From Cognatishimia coralii (GTDB lineage Bacteria > Pseudomonadota > Alphaproteobacteria > Rhodobacterales > Rhodobacteraceae), in contig NZ_JBBGAZ010000004.1 in NCBI RefSeq assembly GCF_037478305.1, positions 214,458 to 278,457 on the forward strand: DNA of 64,000 bases. Direction: 5' to 3'. Under the pieces are notes generated by a model, which was given only the letters and a program-made list of their open reading frames with translations, was not told the origin of the DNA and did not search any database. Positions 7,617 to 16,685 of this stretch are shown here, piece after piece. A program made the translations under genes and the position numbers. Position 1 is the first letter of the stretch. Each line of letters starts with the position of its first letter.

Positions 7617-8878
7617 GGTGCCGTGACCCGATCCACCAAGTCTCGCTTTTGCTGGTCAGAGATGCCTGCGGAGTAGAGCGAGTAGGTGATACCGTTCTCT
7701 GAGCGAGCCGCTGAGTGCCCCACGATGCTGGCGGTGAAGTGCTCCGGAGCTCCAGTCCGCTCACACTGGGTGATGAACCACTTACGGGTGCTGTGGAACA
7801 CCAGACCGGGCCTCTCGATCTTCAGCCTTTTCCGAAGAAGAGCAAAGCGCTTAGTGATGTCGTTCACTGTGAGGTCAGGAAAGAGCGGTCCCTGCACTGG
7901 CTTTCTTTTCAACAATGCCAGAAGCTCAGGATGCACCGGGACCCACCGCTCTGCTGCCTCGGTCTTCAGAAGACGCAAGTGGTTGGGACGAAGATGGAAG
8001 AAGAACCCTGCTGGCCCCTTGTCCACGATGTCCTCCCCAAGGAGACCCGCTGCTTCACCTGCTCGCATCCCAGAGAAGAGACAGAGCTTCATCACGTCAG
8101 CAATGACATGCTCCCTTGCATTCAGGAGCTTCTTCACCTCGTCATCCGTTGGCACAGCGTAGGGCTGAGGACGGATCTTGGCTTCGAAACGAACATGCGC
8201 AAAGGGATTGGCCTCCAGCAGGTCCTCATAGACACACCACGTGAGCCACTGGTTTACCTGCGCCCAGATACGCCTCTGGGTGCGCCCCGAGATGTGATCT
8301 CTGCGTCCCATCGACCACGTGACGGCTGCATCCAAGGAGAGACCCCGCGTAGTCTGGGACTTCCCGATGTTGGCACTGAGCTTAGAGATGAGGGACAGGA
8401 ACTCCTTCCCATCCTCCTTCACCAGCTCTGAGAGCTTCTTCTCTCCGTGCTTGGAGGCAAAGAGCTCCACCGAGTAGCGCACACTCTTAAAGCCACCGGG
8501 CCGGAGTTCTCGGATACGTCGGTGTAGATAACGGCGAGAGGCACTCTCCACCGTGGTGTTCTTCGCGATCTTCTTCACGAAGCCCGCTTGCTCAGAGTGC
8601 TGCAGACTGTCACGGAGACGAGCAAGAGCCTCTTCGGAATGGCGGGACCATCCAGAGGAGGAAGGCAGCAAGAGAGCGCCAGAGAGGGCCTCCTCGACAG
8701 TCTTCTCGTACTGGGTGTTGACCTCTGCCGCTCGTTTCCGAGCAAGCTTCAGGTCTCCGGTCTTCAGGGATTGCTTGAGGGCTTTCTGGCCCAGGAGGGC
8801 AGCAACATCCTTGGGGTAGTTGCGGCGGTAGAGCCATGTCTGACCTTTCAGATAGGCATAGCGGATCTGTGCTGACAT
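7613..8878 (-). CDS. Tyrosine recombinase / phage integrase
   Basis: 421 residues. The N-terminal arm (YAYLKGQTWLYRRNYPKDV) is the DUF6538-type start of alphaproteobacterial integrases; a SAM-like core-binding domain spans ~100-240. Catalytic residues visible are Arg in SGMRAGEAAGL, His-x-x-Arg in FHSTRKWF, a second His in VGHSAARSENG and the nucleophile Tyr in TYSLYS. It should catalyse integration and excision of the element. It is third in a four-gene operon (76 aa, 67 aa, integrase, 57 aa). I found no tRNA that could serve as attachment site. Confidence 0.93.
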   Translation of the reverse strand: MSAQIRYAYLKGQTWLYRRNYPKDVAALLGQKALKQSLKTGDLKLARKRAAEVNTQYEKTVEEALSGALLLPSSSGWSRHSEEALARLRDSLQHSEQAGFVKKIAKNTTVESASRRYLHRRIRELRPGGFKSVRYSVELFASKHGEKKLSELVKEDGKEFLSLISKLSANIGKSQTTRGLSLDAAVTWSMGRRDHISGRTQRRIWAQVNQWLTWCVYEDLLEANPFAHVRFEAKIRPQPYAVPTDDEVKKLLNAREHVIADVMKLCLFSGMRAGEAAGLLGEDIVDKGPAGFFFHLRPNHLRLLKTEAAERWVPVHPELLALLKRKPVQGPLFPDLTVNDITKRFALLRKRLKIERPGLVFHSTRKWFITQCERTGAPEHFTASIVGHSAARSENGITYSLYSAGISDQQKRDLVDRVTAP

Positions 8879-8881
8879 CTG

Positions 8882-9085
8882 TCAGGTTCCTTTCGGTTTA
8901 AAAATGGGGGAAGTGATCTTTCGCAAGATCATGTCGAAGTCTGGCTCGCCGTACTCACCTTCGAGCGGGCCAGTTAAAGAGTAGCCACCAACGCAGTCGT
9001 CATAGACCTCATCCACGAGGAAGAGGTGTTCTGGGATATCGTCGAAGGCCCTGATGACCACATGGTCTCCGGGATGGAGGTCCAT
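8882..9085 (-). CDS. Small soluble protein of 67 residues upstream of integrase
   Basis: Starts at ATG 9085 (MDLHPGDHVVIRAFDDIPEH), one base after the stop of the 76-residue gene, and ends three bases before the integrase start. An in-frame upstream start at 9127 would overlap the preceding gene and is less likely. The short beta-type pattern GDHVVIRAFDD..FLVDEVYDDCVGGY resembles small phage SH3-like barrel proteins. I do not recognise a defined family. The tight packing supports a real gene, perhaps an excisionase-like accessory; that is only a guess. Confidence 0.55.
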   Translation of the reverse strand: MDLHPGDHVVIRAFDDIPEHLFLVDEVYDDCVGGYSLTGPLEGEYGEPDFDMILRKITSPIFKPKGT

Positions 9086-9086
9086 G

Positions 9087-9317
9087 TTAGGATCTCGCCA
9101 GCAAGAGGTCCGGCAGGACGAAGCCAAGTGCCAGAGACATCGGCACCGGGAGCGGTACTGGCTGCATCCACGAAGGCATCATCGCCAGCAGGACAATGCA
9201 GTAGGACAGTCCGTTGGGGATGAGTGGCCTCACGCCCCACTTCCACCGAAGGAAAAGAAAAAGGGCCAGCCTCAAGCTGACCCCCAACACGCACCACAGC
9301 GTGAAAGAGCTGAACAT
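9087..9317 (-). CDS. Small membrane protein of 76 residues, duplicated at 55.6 kb
   Basis: MFSSFTLWCVLGVSLRLALF begins a first hydrophobic helix; a second is SYCIVLLAMMPSWMQPVPLP and a third lies near the C-terminus. A GAGGAG ribosome site sits ten bases before the ATG. A near-identical copy starts at 55606 but diverges after SLALGF, and its leader is also shared. The conservation of start, leader and frame in both copies supports a real gene. The product is probably an inner-membrane protein of the integrative element; function unknown. Confidence 0.6.
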   Translation of the reverse strand: MFSSFTLWCVLGVSLRLALFLFLRWKWGVRPLIPNGLSYCIVLLAMMPSWMQPVPLPVPMSLALGFVLPDLLLARS

Positions 9318-9420
9318 CTGAATATCTCCTCTAAGAGTTCTCTTTATTCAGATGCTTGGTTTTGCGCGGTTTTTTGCAGAGCGGGCGAAAGCTCGGGCGG
9401 GGACCTTCGTTGTTTTTTGT
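9318..9420 (-). repeat. Leader/terminator repeat upstream of the integrase operon
   Basis: Read on the minus strand, the segment GTCCCCGCCCGAGCTTTCGC, an A run, AAGCATCTGAATAAAGAGAA and CTCTTAGAGGAGATATTCAG precede the 76-residue gene. The whole arrangement recurs at 55513-55605. About 48 bases (CTAAGAG..TTCAGATGCTTGG..CGGTT) recur at 18036-18083. The outer part is a diverged inverted copy of the terminator at 7390-7434, so the operon is bracketed by inverted terminator-like sequences. Confidence 0.65.
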
Positions 9421-9605
9421 TGAATGGCTTTGATGCGGATGAAGCGGACATTGGATCGGCCAAAGTTAAGTTCCGCTTGCAGAAGCAAAGCTGCTACTGG
9501 CTCCGTATCAACATTCTCTGCAAGCCTGGCTACGGGGTTTTGTGATTGCATCAGTTGCAAAATTGGTCGAATTCATGCTCTAGCAGGTTTTGAAACGCGC
9601 TTTTT

Positions 9606-10925
9606 GTGACGAGGGACCGAAGAGGATTGATTGAACGGATTGAAACAGTGGACGTGCTCGTCATTGGCGGGGGAACAGCAGGGTTCGGCGCGGCCATTGC
9701 GGCAGGTCGCCAAGGCTTGAACGTCACGCTAATGGAAGCAACTAGCAAGATCGGCGGTGTAATGGCCTTTTGCCCAGGAATGCCTTGGGGCGGGGGTTAT
9801 CCTGTGGATCAGATCATCGGTGGTATATTGGAAGAGCTGACCGCGCGCCTTGAGGCAATGACCCCACCTGCAGCAGAAAAACGCTCCTGCACCCTCGAAA
9901 ATTTCGGCCCGGAAATCATCTACGACCACGACATCGCGACATTGACGATGTTCGAGATGCTGGAAGAAGCCGGAGTGCAAGTCCGTCTGAATGCAACGGC
10001 AGTTGAGCCGCAAATGGAGGGACCTCGGATCAATGCGGTTCGCTGTTTTGACCGAAATGGCACGTTTGAGGTTGTACCGAAGATGGTCATCGATTGCTCT
10101 GGCGATGGTGACATTTCAGCCAAGGCGGGCGTGCCTTACGTCCTAGGCGATGAGAGTGGAAACATGATGGCGGTGACCATTTCGTTCCACATGATCGGTG
10201 TGGATTGGGACGCGGCCTTTGCCCACCCTGATCCGTATTTCACAGAATATGCGGCCAGAGGCATTGACGAGGACCGGCTGCACCCCGATCTGGCGAAGCT
10301 CTATCTGATGAAAGCGTTTCATCACGGAACCGTCTTTTGCAATTCTGTACATGTCCGCGGTGTTGACGGGACCGACCCAGTGGCCGTTGGTCAAGCCACG
10401 CAAGAAGGTCGCAGACGTTGCCTGCAACTGGCGCGTTTCCTCCAATCGGACGTTCCCGGCTTTGAGACCGCGCATATGTCCATGCTTTCGCCCACCGTGG
10501 GCGTGCGGGAAACGCGTAAACTGCAAGGCGTCATCCGAGTGACGGGTGCTGATCTTGCGCGGGCCACCAAGTTTCCAGATGGCATCGTAAGCTGCGACAA
10601 TCCCATTGATGACGTCATGCGCAGTGATGGGGGCATGACTCATGACGCGGCGATTGAGAAGGGCAGTTACTACACCCTACCGTTTCGCGCTTTGATCCCC
10701 GAAGCCGTTGAAAACCTGATGTTCGCTGGGCGCATCATATCGGCGGATGCCACAGCCTTCGCTTCGGTTCGTGGGATGCCACAGTGCATGGCGATGGGTC
10801 AAGCGACGGGCACGGCTGCGGCGCTTGCCTTGGAAAAGGCGTGCCCGGTGCAAGAGGTGGACACCAATCTTTTAGTAGCGGAGCTCGCGAAACAAGGCAT
10901 CAATCGGTTGGGGCCAGCCAATTGA
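9606..10925 (+). CDS. FAD-dependent oxidoreductase (FAD_oxidored family)
   Basis: 439 residues from a GTG start; other nearby starts are possible. The Rossmann FAD motif VLVIGGGTAGFGAAIAAGRQ (~17-36) is followed by GGVMAFCPGMPWGG, then IDCSGDGDISAKAG (~160) and a C-terminal FAD-binding GRIISADATAFASVRGMPQC. This order is typical of the PF12831 family, which acts on varied small organic substrates. Its stop overlaps the TTG start of the SnoaL-like gene, so both probably work in one catabolic or tailoring step. The substrate cannot be read from sequence. The 5' flank (9421-9605) holds no gene. Confidence 0.8.
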   Translation: MTRDRRGLIERIETVDVLVIGGGTAGFGAAIAAGRQGLNVTLMEATSKIGGVMAFCPGMPWGGGYPVDQIIGGILEELTARLEAMTPPAAEKRSCTLENFGPEIIYDHDIATLTMFEMLEEAGVQVRLNATAVEPQMEGPRINAVRCFDRNGTFEVVPKMVIDCSGDGDISAKAGVPYVLGDESGNMMAVTISFHMIGVDWDAAFAHPDPYFTEYAARGIDEDRLHPDLAKLYLMKAFHHGTVFCNSVHVRGVDGTDPVAVGQATQEGRRRCLQLARFLQSDVPGFETAHMSMLSPTVGVRETRKLQGVIRVTGADLARATKFPDGIVSCDNPIDDVMRSDGGMTHDAAIEKGSYYTLPFRALIPEAVENLMFAGRIISADATAFASVRGMPQCMAMGQATGTAAALALEKACPVQEVDTNLLVAELAKQGINRLGPAN

Positions 10926-11881
10926 AAGGATTTGACCCGCAATACACCGACCTCCCGGACTATATCTTGAAGTGCACGCGCATGATCTGGGAAGGGCGAG
11001 GGATTTCGGAGCTGGATTGGCACTATGGCGACAATCTTCTGGTGCGCACACCCGCGGGGATCAGCCGGGGTAATGCGGCGGGCAAGGCTAACACCATAGC
11101 TACGCTGGCGGAGTTCCCAGACAGGCAACTCTTAGGGGAAGACGTGATATGGAGCGGTGATGAAGATACAGGGTTCCTTTCATCCCACCGCATCCTATCT
11201 ACTGCCACCCACCAGGGTGGCGCATTTGGGCCGGCCACTGGCATCACATGCACCTTTCGCACAATCGCGGACACCTTTTGCAAGGACAACCGCGTCTGGG
11301 ATGAGTGGCTGATCCGCGATAATGCTGCAATTGCTGTTCAACTTGGTCAAAGCCCAAGGGAAGCCGCACATGCCGCTATTCTTGCGGGCGACACCAAAAT
11401 GCCGCTCACGCCAGACACGGATATTGAAGGACCTTACAATGGTCGTGGCAACACGAATGAATGGGGTGAGAGACACGCGGACGTGCTGCGCAGCATCATG
11501 GCAGCAGATTTCTCAGTTATCCCGAAGCACTACGACAGAGCCTGCCATGTCTCGTTCCCTTGTCGGCAAGAAAACTATGGTCATGAGGCGGCGACTGAAT
11601 TCTGGCTTGGTCTTCGTAGTGCCTTTCCCAGTGCGAACTTCACGGTTGAACATCAAATAGGCCGCGTTGATCCGATGATGTCCCCGCGCAGTGCGATCAG
11701 GTGGTCTCTTACAGGCACGCACGAAGGCTGGGGACGGTTCGGCTCGCCAACCGGTGCCCCCATTCATATTATGGGTGTCAGCCATGTTGAGTTTGGCCCT
11801 TGGGGCATTCGCCGCGAATTCACATTGTTCGATGAAATCGCGATCTGGAAGCAAATTCTGTTGCAAACGCAGCATGCTTAG
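10922..11881 (+). CDS. SnoaL-like (NTF2-fold) protein, two-domain
   Basis: 319 residues from TTG 10922, which overlaps the oxidoreductase stop (TTGA); upstream in-frame starts would lie inside that gene. Two SnoaL/NTF2-like halves are apparent, the second containing DFSVIPKHYDRACHVSFP, then AFPSANFTVEHQIGR, RWSLTGTHEGWGRFG and HVEFGPWGIRREFTLFDE, the classic 'polyketide cyclase/ester cyclase' pattern. Such proteins catalyse isomerisations or bind small carbonyl compounds. Coupling to the FAD oxidoreductase implies action on the same unknown metabolite. Confidence 0.72.
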   Translation: MKGFDPQYTDLPDYILKCTRMIWEGRGISELDWHYGDNLLVRTPAGISRGNAAGKANTIATLAEFPDRQLLGEDVIWSGDEDTGFLSSHRILSTATHQGGAFGPATGITCTFRTIADTFCKDNRVWDEWLIRDNAAIAVQLGQSPREAAHAAILAGDTKMPLTPDTDIEGPYNGRGNTNEWGERHADVLRSIMAADFSVIPKHYDRACHVSFPCRQENYGHEAATEFWLGLRSAFPSANFTVEHQIGRVDPMMSPRSAIRWSLTGTHEGWGRFGSPTGAPIHIMGVSHVEFGPWGIRREFTLFDEIAIWKQILLQTQHA

Positions 11882-12135
11882 GCCGTATTCGCCGTACTTG
11901 GACTATTTTCCGCCGGAGGTTGCACAGACTATCGCGCACGTCAGCTTTCTATCATCGCATGCCGTTTGCACTCTGTGCAGCAAACGGAACTCTGGACTCA
12001 CTGCCGCTATTCGCTGCACCCGCCTTTTCATAGATACTTCTTTTCTACCCTCCCACAACACATCACGGAGGCTAACGAAGATTGACGACCACGACAAACA
12101 CCTGGTCCAATAACGCAAAGAATTTAGCACTCAGA

Positions 12136-12771
12136 TTACTTACGCCACCGCTTGAAAAACCGCGGGTTGCGGCGGACAAATTCATCTATCAATCCTGTAA
12201 GGCCGCCACGCTCAACGCCATGCAAATAAAGATAGCCTGCAGTTGCGCCGACAGCCGCACCTAAAGCGTCAACGATCAGATCACTCATTGTGTCATCAAG
12301 ACCAGATTTTTGCATGTTCAAACCAAGCAGTTGATCCATGGTGAACTCAAACACTTCCCAACCAACTCCAATTGTCACCGCGAAGCAAAATGAAAAGGCT
12401 GCAACGCCAAAAGCAGGAGCTGCGAACCGATCGCCTTGAAACATCATAAAAATCAAAAGAAAGCCGGTCAGGCCGAGAGCTACTGCAGAACTACCGTGCA
12501 TAGCCACGTCCCACCACCAATATCGTTCATAGAAATCAAAGACTTCCCCCAAAAAGAGAGTTCCGCCTGTGAACAAAACAACCCCAACAACAAAGCTGTC
12601 TGGCACCTTGATGTCTGCCCACTTCGAAATAACCACCGGAGCCAGCGACAACAGCAAAGTGGCCATTGTCACAAAGGCAAATTGCCAGCGGGCGAGAATA
12701 GCCGCAATGACTGTTAGAACGGCAAGTCCAAGCCAGATCAGTCTTGCTAGGATTGGTTGGTTGGCAAACAT
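12136..12771 (-). CDS. DUF2238 (YjdF-like) integral membrane protein
   Basis: 211 residues with about six transmembrane helices. The motifs FDFYERYWWWDVAMHGSSAVALG, GVGWEVFEFTMDQLLG and DDTMSDLIVDALGAAVGA are characteristic of the DUF2238/YjdF family, with conserved His, Glu and Asp residues in the membrane. The biochemical role of the family is unknown. It is transcribed away from the adjacent EEP-family gene (starts 39 bases apart), so they share a promoter region. The 254-base stretch 11882-12135 downstream of it holds no gene. Confidence 0.82.
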   Translation of the reverse strand: MFANQPILARLIWLGLAVLTVIAAILARWQFAFVTMATLLLSLAPVVISKWADIKVPDSFVVGVVLFTGGTLFLGEVFDFYERYWWWDVAMHGSSAVALGLTGFLLIFMMFQGDRFAAPAFGVAAFSFCFAVTIGVGWEVFEFTMDQLLGLNMQKSGLDDTMSDLIVDALGAAVGATAGYLYLHGVERGGLTGLIDEFVRRNPRFFKRWRK

Positions 12772-12810
12772 AAGGTGACAACTCCTGCTGGCTGTGGTGA
12801 AATTGGTGCA

Positions 12811-13509
12811 ATGAGTATACCTCGCCTGCGGATTGCAACCTATAACCTTCAGAAATGCATAGGCATGGATCTACAACGTAGGCCTGATAGGAGCTTGCAG
12901 GTAATCAATGCGCTACAGGCCGATATCGTCGTGCTTCAAGAAGCGGATAAACGGTTGCCGCCCAGGCCGGCAGCTCTGCCACACAGAATGATCAAAGAAC
13001 ATGGGTGGCGCATACTCTCGTTTGGTGCTCCTGGCGGCTCGCTAGGCTGGCACGGCAATGCTATGCTGGTTTCAGCCTCCGTAACAGTTATGAAGTTAGG
13101 GCACATAGATCTTCCAGGTCTCGAGCCCAGAGGCGCTATTTTTGCTGATGTAAAGACGGCGATAGGTGAAGTTCGCGTTGTAGGGTTGCACTTGGGGCTA
13201 CTTCGCTACTTTCGGTTATTACAAGTCGCAGCGATATTGCGATATTTGCAACAGCTTTCTCCTACTTCAACCATATTGGCCGGCGATTTTAACGAATGGG
13301 GAAGTGGTAAGGATCTCGATGCCATAGCCAAGGGCGTTACATTTATTAAGTCTCCCGCTAGCTTTCCTTCGCTACGTCCAATTGCGAGGCTTGATCGTTT
13401 CGCACTGCCTCCTGACTTAACCGCACTCGGTACAGATGTTCACACCGCTCAACCCGCGAGAATAGCATCGGATCATCTTCCCGTGTGGGTCGAAGTGACC
13501 AGAGTTTAA
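12811..13509 (+). CDS. Endonuclease/exonuclease/phosphatase (EEP) family protein
   Basis: 232 residues from ATG 12811; an upstream in-frame start would run into the divergent gene. EEP landmarks are RIATYNLQKC (Asn), IVVLQEADKR (catalytic Glu), VVGLHLGLLR, LAGDFNEWGSGKDL (Asp-x-Asn) and the terminal SDHLPVWVEV (Asp-His). This order matches Mg-dependent phosphodiesterases of the family acting on DNA, phospholipids or inositol phosphates. No signal peptide is apparent. The divergent DUF2238 neighbour is the only context; the substrate is unknown. Confidence 0.83.
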   Translation: MSIPRLRIATYNLQKCIGMDLQRRPDRSLQVINALQADIVVLQEADKRLPPRPAALPHRMIKEHGWRILSFGAPGGSLGWHGNAMLVSASVTVMKLGHIDLPGLEPRGAIFADVKTAIGEVRVVGLHLGLLRYFRLLQVAAILRYLQQLSPTSTILAGDFNEWGSGKDLDAIAKGVTFIKSPASFPSLRPIARLDRFALPPDLTALGTDVHTAQPARIASDHLPVWVEVTRV

Positions 13510-13560
13510 ACTAAACCGACCATAGACTCAGTTCTTTTCCGCCATATTGAAGCCAACTCT

Positions 13561-13918
13561 CCCCCATCTCCCATTACTGGTACCTATTAGGAGGGAGCAC
13601 ACACCCACCTACGGAGTGAGCCACAGACAGCACCTCAGGGAGAGGCCTTCAGAGAGCCCTAAGAGAGGGCCGCAGAGAAGGCCAGAGAGACCTCCTAAGG
13701 CTCCCCAACAGCACCTCCGAGAGAAGCCCCCCCCAGCACCCCCAGAGAGCTCCAGAGAGGGCTCCTAAGGTATGGCTGGGATGTCGAAGTGCCCCATGTC
13801 ACCGAGCCTGAGAAATGCCCCCGAAAGTGCCCCAGTTTGCTAGGTGCTCGGGTAAAGCCGAAGGGAAGTATCGAGAAGCAAGGTATCCTACCACCCCAGC
13901 CAAACACTTCCTTATTTT
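13561..13918 (-). repeat. Dispersed repeat family, copy B (reverse)
   Basis: Read on the minus strand it carries the core (13772-13901) with ends GGCTGGGGTGG and ATGGCTGGGATG in inverted relation, one GGGGCACTTTCGGGGGCATT, a long C/T-rich spacer with CTCTCTGG repeats and ATCTCCCATTACTGGTACC (plus strand 13566-13584). It lacks the left end found in A, C and D. It faces copy A, so the two bracket 4.5-13.9 kb in inverted orientation. It occupies most of the 570-base gap between the EEP gene and the recombinase gene. Confidence 0.85.
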
Positions 13919-14080
13919 GATACGCTGTATAGTTGCCGCGCGAATGTCTCGTGATTTCGGGCGATTGTCAGACAGGGTTTTCTGCAGAGACGCGGGCCGG
14001 AGCATGAAAAGGGCATATTTCAGGCCCAAGTCTCTGTATGCGACTCCTGCGGTGCGAGTTTGCAGATTTCGGGTGTGTTT

Positions 14081-15712
14081 TCAGAGGCTCGCGACTTGAT
14101 CGCGCTGTTCTGACCAGACCGCAGAGAAGCGAGTCTTGATCAGATAGTCTGTGGTGAGGCCATCAGGTTGTTCACCGGTGGAGATGCGGTCAAGAACGTC
14201 AGGCGCCAGCAGCGCCAGATTGGTCACATCCTGAACACGGCGCTTAGAGACACCTTCGGAATTGGCAATCTCTGAGAAGGTTTTGCCCGCAATTATCATT
14301 GCCAACCAGCTACGCCCCTTCACTATGTTCTGCACCAGCGTTTTGTCGATCGCTGCCGGCGCGTCGCCCAGATGCAGTTTCAGCTCAACGCCACGCCTGC
14401 GCATCTGGAAGGGAGCTTCGATGGTCAGCTCAACCAGATTGATCTGCTCCGGTTTGCTACCAAGACGTTCAGCAAGCATTGACTCGTCCAGCCGTACCGT
14501 CAGGGAACCCGGTCGCAAATCAACGCGCTCAATTAAAGCCAGCCGTTCCTTTCCTCCAAACTGAACCTGAAGCTTTTCCGTTACGACTGATAGTTCGGCT
14601 GCCGTCAAATCCGCAGTCAGCATTGCTGCGGCACCGGGTCTGGTCAGATGTTGCTTAATAAGCTCAGCCAGCAAGCTCTCCACCTGATCTGCGGGCAGCC
14701 GCCAGGCGTCCGGATGTTTCCGGCTGCGTTCTTTGACTAACCTTCGAGAGATGTAATAGCGAAGTCTCTTTCCGTTCTTTCGGCTGTGGCTGGGTGTCAG
14801 ACGATCGCCGGTTTCATCAAAGAGCTTACCTGCCAGAAAGGATCTGATTGCCTTTTGTCTGGAGCCGCGAGCCACCGCTGCCCTACTCTGCATCATATCC
14901 TGAACTTTGTCCCAAATCGCCGGATCAATGATGGCTGGGTGCTGTCCCTCATAGACCAGTTTCTTGTGCCGGATGCGGCCGGCATAGATCGGGTTGCTCA
15001 AAATATGCTGGAGTTGACCGCGGTCGAAATGCGTTCCACCCGACATTTGACCGCCTGCTCGTTGCCGGCTCCGGGACTTGAGATCGAGTTCCTCCGCCCG
15101 TTCTTTTACATCCCGCAGGGTGCCAAGTTTCAGATAGAGGCCAAATAGCGTCCTGATCGTTTCAGCTTCAGTCTCATCTATCTTCAACGTTCGGCCATCC
15201 GGCTGATAGCCCATTGGCACACTACCACCCATCCACATACCCTTCTTCTTGGACGCGGCGATTTTGTCCCGGATACGTTCTGCCGTGACCTCGCGTTCGA
15301 ACTGAGCAAAGCTGAGCAGCATGTTCAATGTCAGGCGCCCCATGCTGGTGGCGGTGTTAAAGCTCTGGGTGACCGATACGAAGGAAGTTTCTGCCGCGTC
15401 TAGCCGGTCAACCAGCTTGGCAAAGTCGGCCAGCGAACGTGTCAGTCTGTCGATCTTGTAGACCACAATCTGTTCGATGCGTTTCTCGTCCACAGCCTGC
15501 ATTAGGCGCTGAAGCGCCGGACGCTCCAGATGGCCGCCCGATATGCCGCCATCGTCATAGCGATTTGGCAGCAGTTCCCAGCCCTCGTGTTTCTGGCTTA
15601 AGATATAGGCCTCACAGGCCTCACGCTGGGCATCCAGCGAGTTAAAGTCCTGCTCCAGACCATCTTCCGAACTCTTGCGGGTATATATTGCACAGCGGAT
15701 CCGTCGCATCAT
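14081..15712 (-). CDS. Large serine recombinase
   Basis: 543 residues from ATG 15712, overlapping the upstream DUF2924 stop as ATGA. The N-terminal resolvase domain shows CAIYTRKSSEDGLEQ (catalytic Ser), LDAQREACEAYI, YDDGGISGGHLERPALQRL and YKIDRLTRS. Then come a recombinase domain (PMGYQPDGRTL, ~170-270), a zinc-ribbon-less middle and a coiled C-terminus. It is the terminal gene of the DUF3489-DUF2924-recombinase cassette common in alphaproteobacteria. It could move or invert local DNA; the attachment site is not identified, but repeat copy B lies directly past its stop. Confidence 0.9.
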   Translation of the reverse strand: MMRRIRCAIYTRKSSEDGLEQDFNSLDAQREACEAYILSQKHEGWELLPNRYDDGGISGGHLERPALQRLMQAVDEKRIEQIVVYKIDRLTRSLADFAKLVDRLDAAETSFVSVTQSFNTATSMGRLTLNMLLSFAQFEREVTAERIRDKIAASKKKGMWMGGSVPMGYQPDGRTLKIDETEAETIRTLFGLYLKLGTLRDVKERAEELDLKSRSRQRAGGQMSGGTHFDRGQLQHILSNPIYAGRIRHKKLVYEGQHPAIIDPAIWDKVQDMMQSRAAVARGSRQKAIRSFLAGKLFDETGDRLTPSHSRKNGKRLRYYISRRLVKERSRKHPDAWRLPADQVESLLAELIKQHLTRPGAAAMLTADLTAAELSVVTEKLQVQFGGKERLALIERVDLRPGSLTVRLDESMLAERLGSKPEQINLVELTIEAPFQMRRRGVELKLHLGDAPAAIDKTLVQNIVKGRSWLAMIIAGKTFSEIANSEGVSKRRVQDVTNLALLAPDVLDRISTGEQPDGLTTDYLIKTRFSAVWSEQRDQVASL

Positions 15713-16122
15713 TGAACTCCAAAGAAGCGTGGCCCGGACCAGCGAGTGCCCGTGATGTATCGCGCAATGGCGGATAAAGAACGCCATGTTCTGCCATCCA
15801 TGACATAGCCGCCGTTGATCACCTCAACCAGATAGGTGCGCCCGTTCCATTCTCGAACCAGGTGCGAACCCGGCTTAGCCTGTGTAGATGGCGTCGTGCC
15901 TGACGCGATTTGTTTCAATCGGCGACTAGTCGTCACCGATAAGCCTCCCAGCTCCCTGTTTTGCAGTTCCCAGATCAGCACCCGCTTCATGAATTGAAGG
16001 GATAGATGTTTTGGCGGTGATCGCTCGAATATCTCCCTCCAGCGTTCAATGCAGCCTAGTCGATCCAGTCGCTCAATGTCATTGACCGCTCGTTCGAGCT
16101 GGAAAGTGCATGCACTCATCAT
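15709..16122 (-). CDS. DUF2924 domain protein
   Basis: 137 residues from ATG 16122 (an ATGATG pair). The stretch PKHLSLQFMKRVLIWELQNRELGG, then TSRRLKQIASG, LVREWNGRTYLVEV and FMDGRTWRSLSAIARYITGTRWSGPRFFG-like end is the DUF2924 signature. These proteins are found next to serine recombinases and are thought to be DNA-binding accessories. It sits between DUF3489 (four-base gap) and the recombinase (ATGA overlap), so the three are one transcription unit. Confidence 0.85.
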   Translation of the reverse strand: MMSACTFQLERAVNDIERLDRLGCIERWREIFERSPPKHLSLQFMKRVLIWELQNRELGGLSVTTSRRLKQIASGTTPSTQAKPGSHLVREWNGRTYLVEVINGGYVMDGRTWRSLSAIARYITGTRWSGPRFFGVQ

Positions 16123-16126
16123 TGCC

Positions 16127-16381
16127 TTACACCAGCGCAACGATGTGATAGACAGCACCTCTTTTGGCGTCGGTGCGTTCTACTGAAACTCCCGCCTTGC
16201 GCAGTGTCGATATCGCGGCCCGAGCCGTATGCGGCTGCCAGCCAAAAGCCTCCTGCATCTGCTTAGTCGTAGCGCCAGCCTTGCGGCTCAGCAGATTGAT
16301 CAGCTGTTCCTGCCGCTCGGGCCCCGACTTTACGGCCTTAGCTTTCGCGACTTTGCTTTCTTGTGCGGATTCCGTCATCAT
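16127..16381 (-). CDS. DUF3489 domain protein (winged-helix type)
   Basis: 84 residues from ATG 16381, which has GGAGAG about six bases upstream; the longer in-frame start at 16477 lacks such a site. The domain reads RQEQLINLLSRKAGATTKQM, then AFGWQPHTARAAISTLRKAG and RGAVYHIV, matching DUF3489 with its 'GWQxHxxRxxI' core, a small winged helix. It opens the three-gene recombinase cassette and probably regulates or assists the recombinase. Confidence 0.83.
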   Translation of the reverse strand: MMTESAQESKVAKAKAVKSGPERQEQLINLLSRKAGATTKQMQEAFGWQPHTARAAISTLRKAGVSVERTDAKRGAVYHIVALV

Positions 16382-16685
16382 CTCTCTCCACTCATTTGCG
16401 AAGGCCAATCCTCCGCCAGTACTGAGTGGAGCCCGGCGATCCCGGGCGATGTGTCGTGACGACAGTACCGCTCTCATTGGTCAGGAAGTCCAGTGATAAT
16501 TAACAAGAAAGGCGTGAGGCCGACATTCGCTGCAGGTTGCGCCAACGTCTGAGATGCGGAACAAAGCCGCCGTCCAGGTGTGCCTCACCAAAGTCTGGTC
16601 CTTAGCCATAAGCGGATATGCAAGAAATATACGTCGGACAGGAATCGAATTCTTTCTGTTCCAATTGGACAAGGTTTTGAGCTGC
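16382..16685. other. Gap without a supported gene
   Basis: About 300 bases between the recombinase cassette and the interrupted gene at 16686. Short frames on both strands lack start signals or recognisable motifs. I see a small palindrome (CCCGGCGATCCCGGGCG) but no terminator. Confidence 0.5.

Noticed and set aside
7715..8431. 238-residue frame opposite the integrase gene
   Set aside because: Antisense to catalytic regions of the integrase; composition rich in Arg, Gln and Pro without motif.
7390..9420. tRNA gene as attachment site for the integrase
   Set aside because: I found no cloverleaf-like sequence or 3' tRNA fragment at either border.
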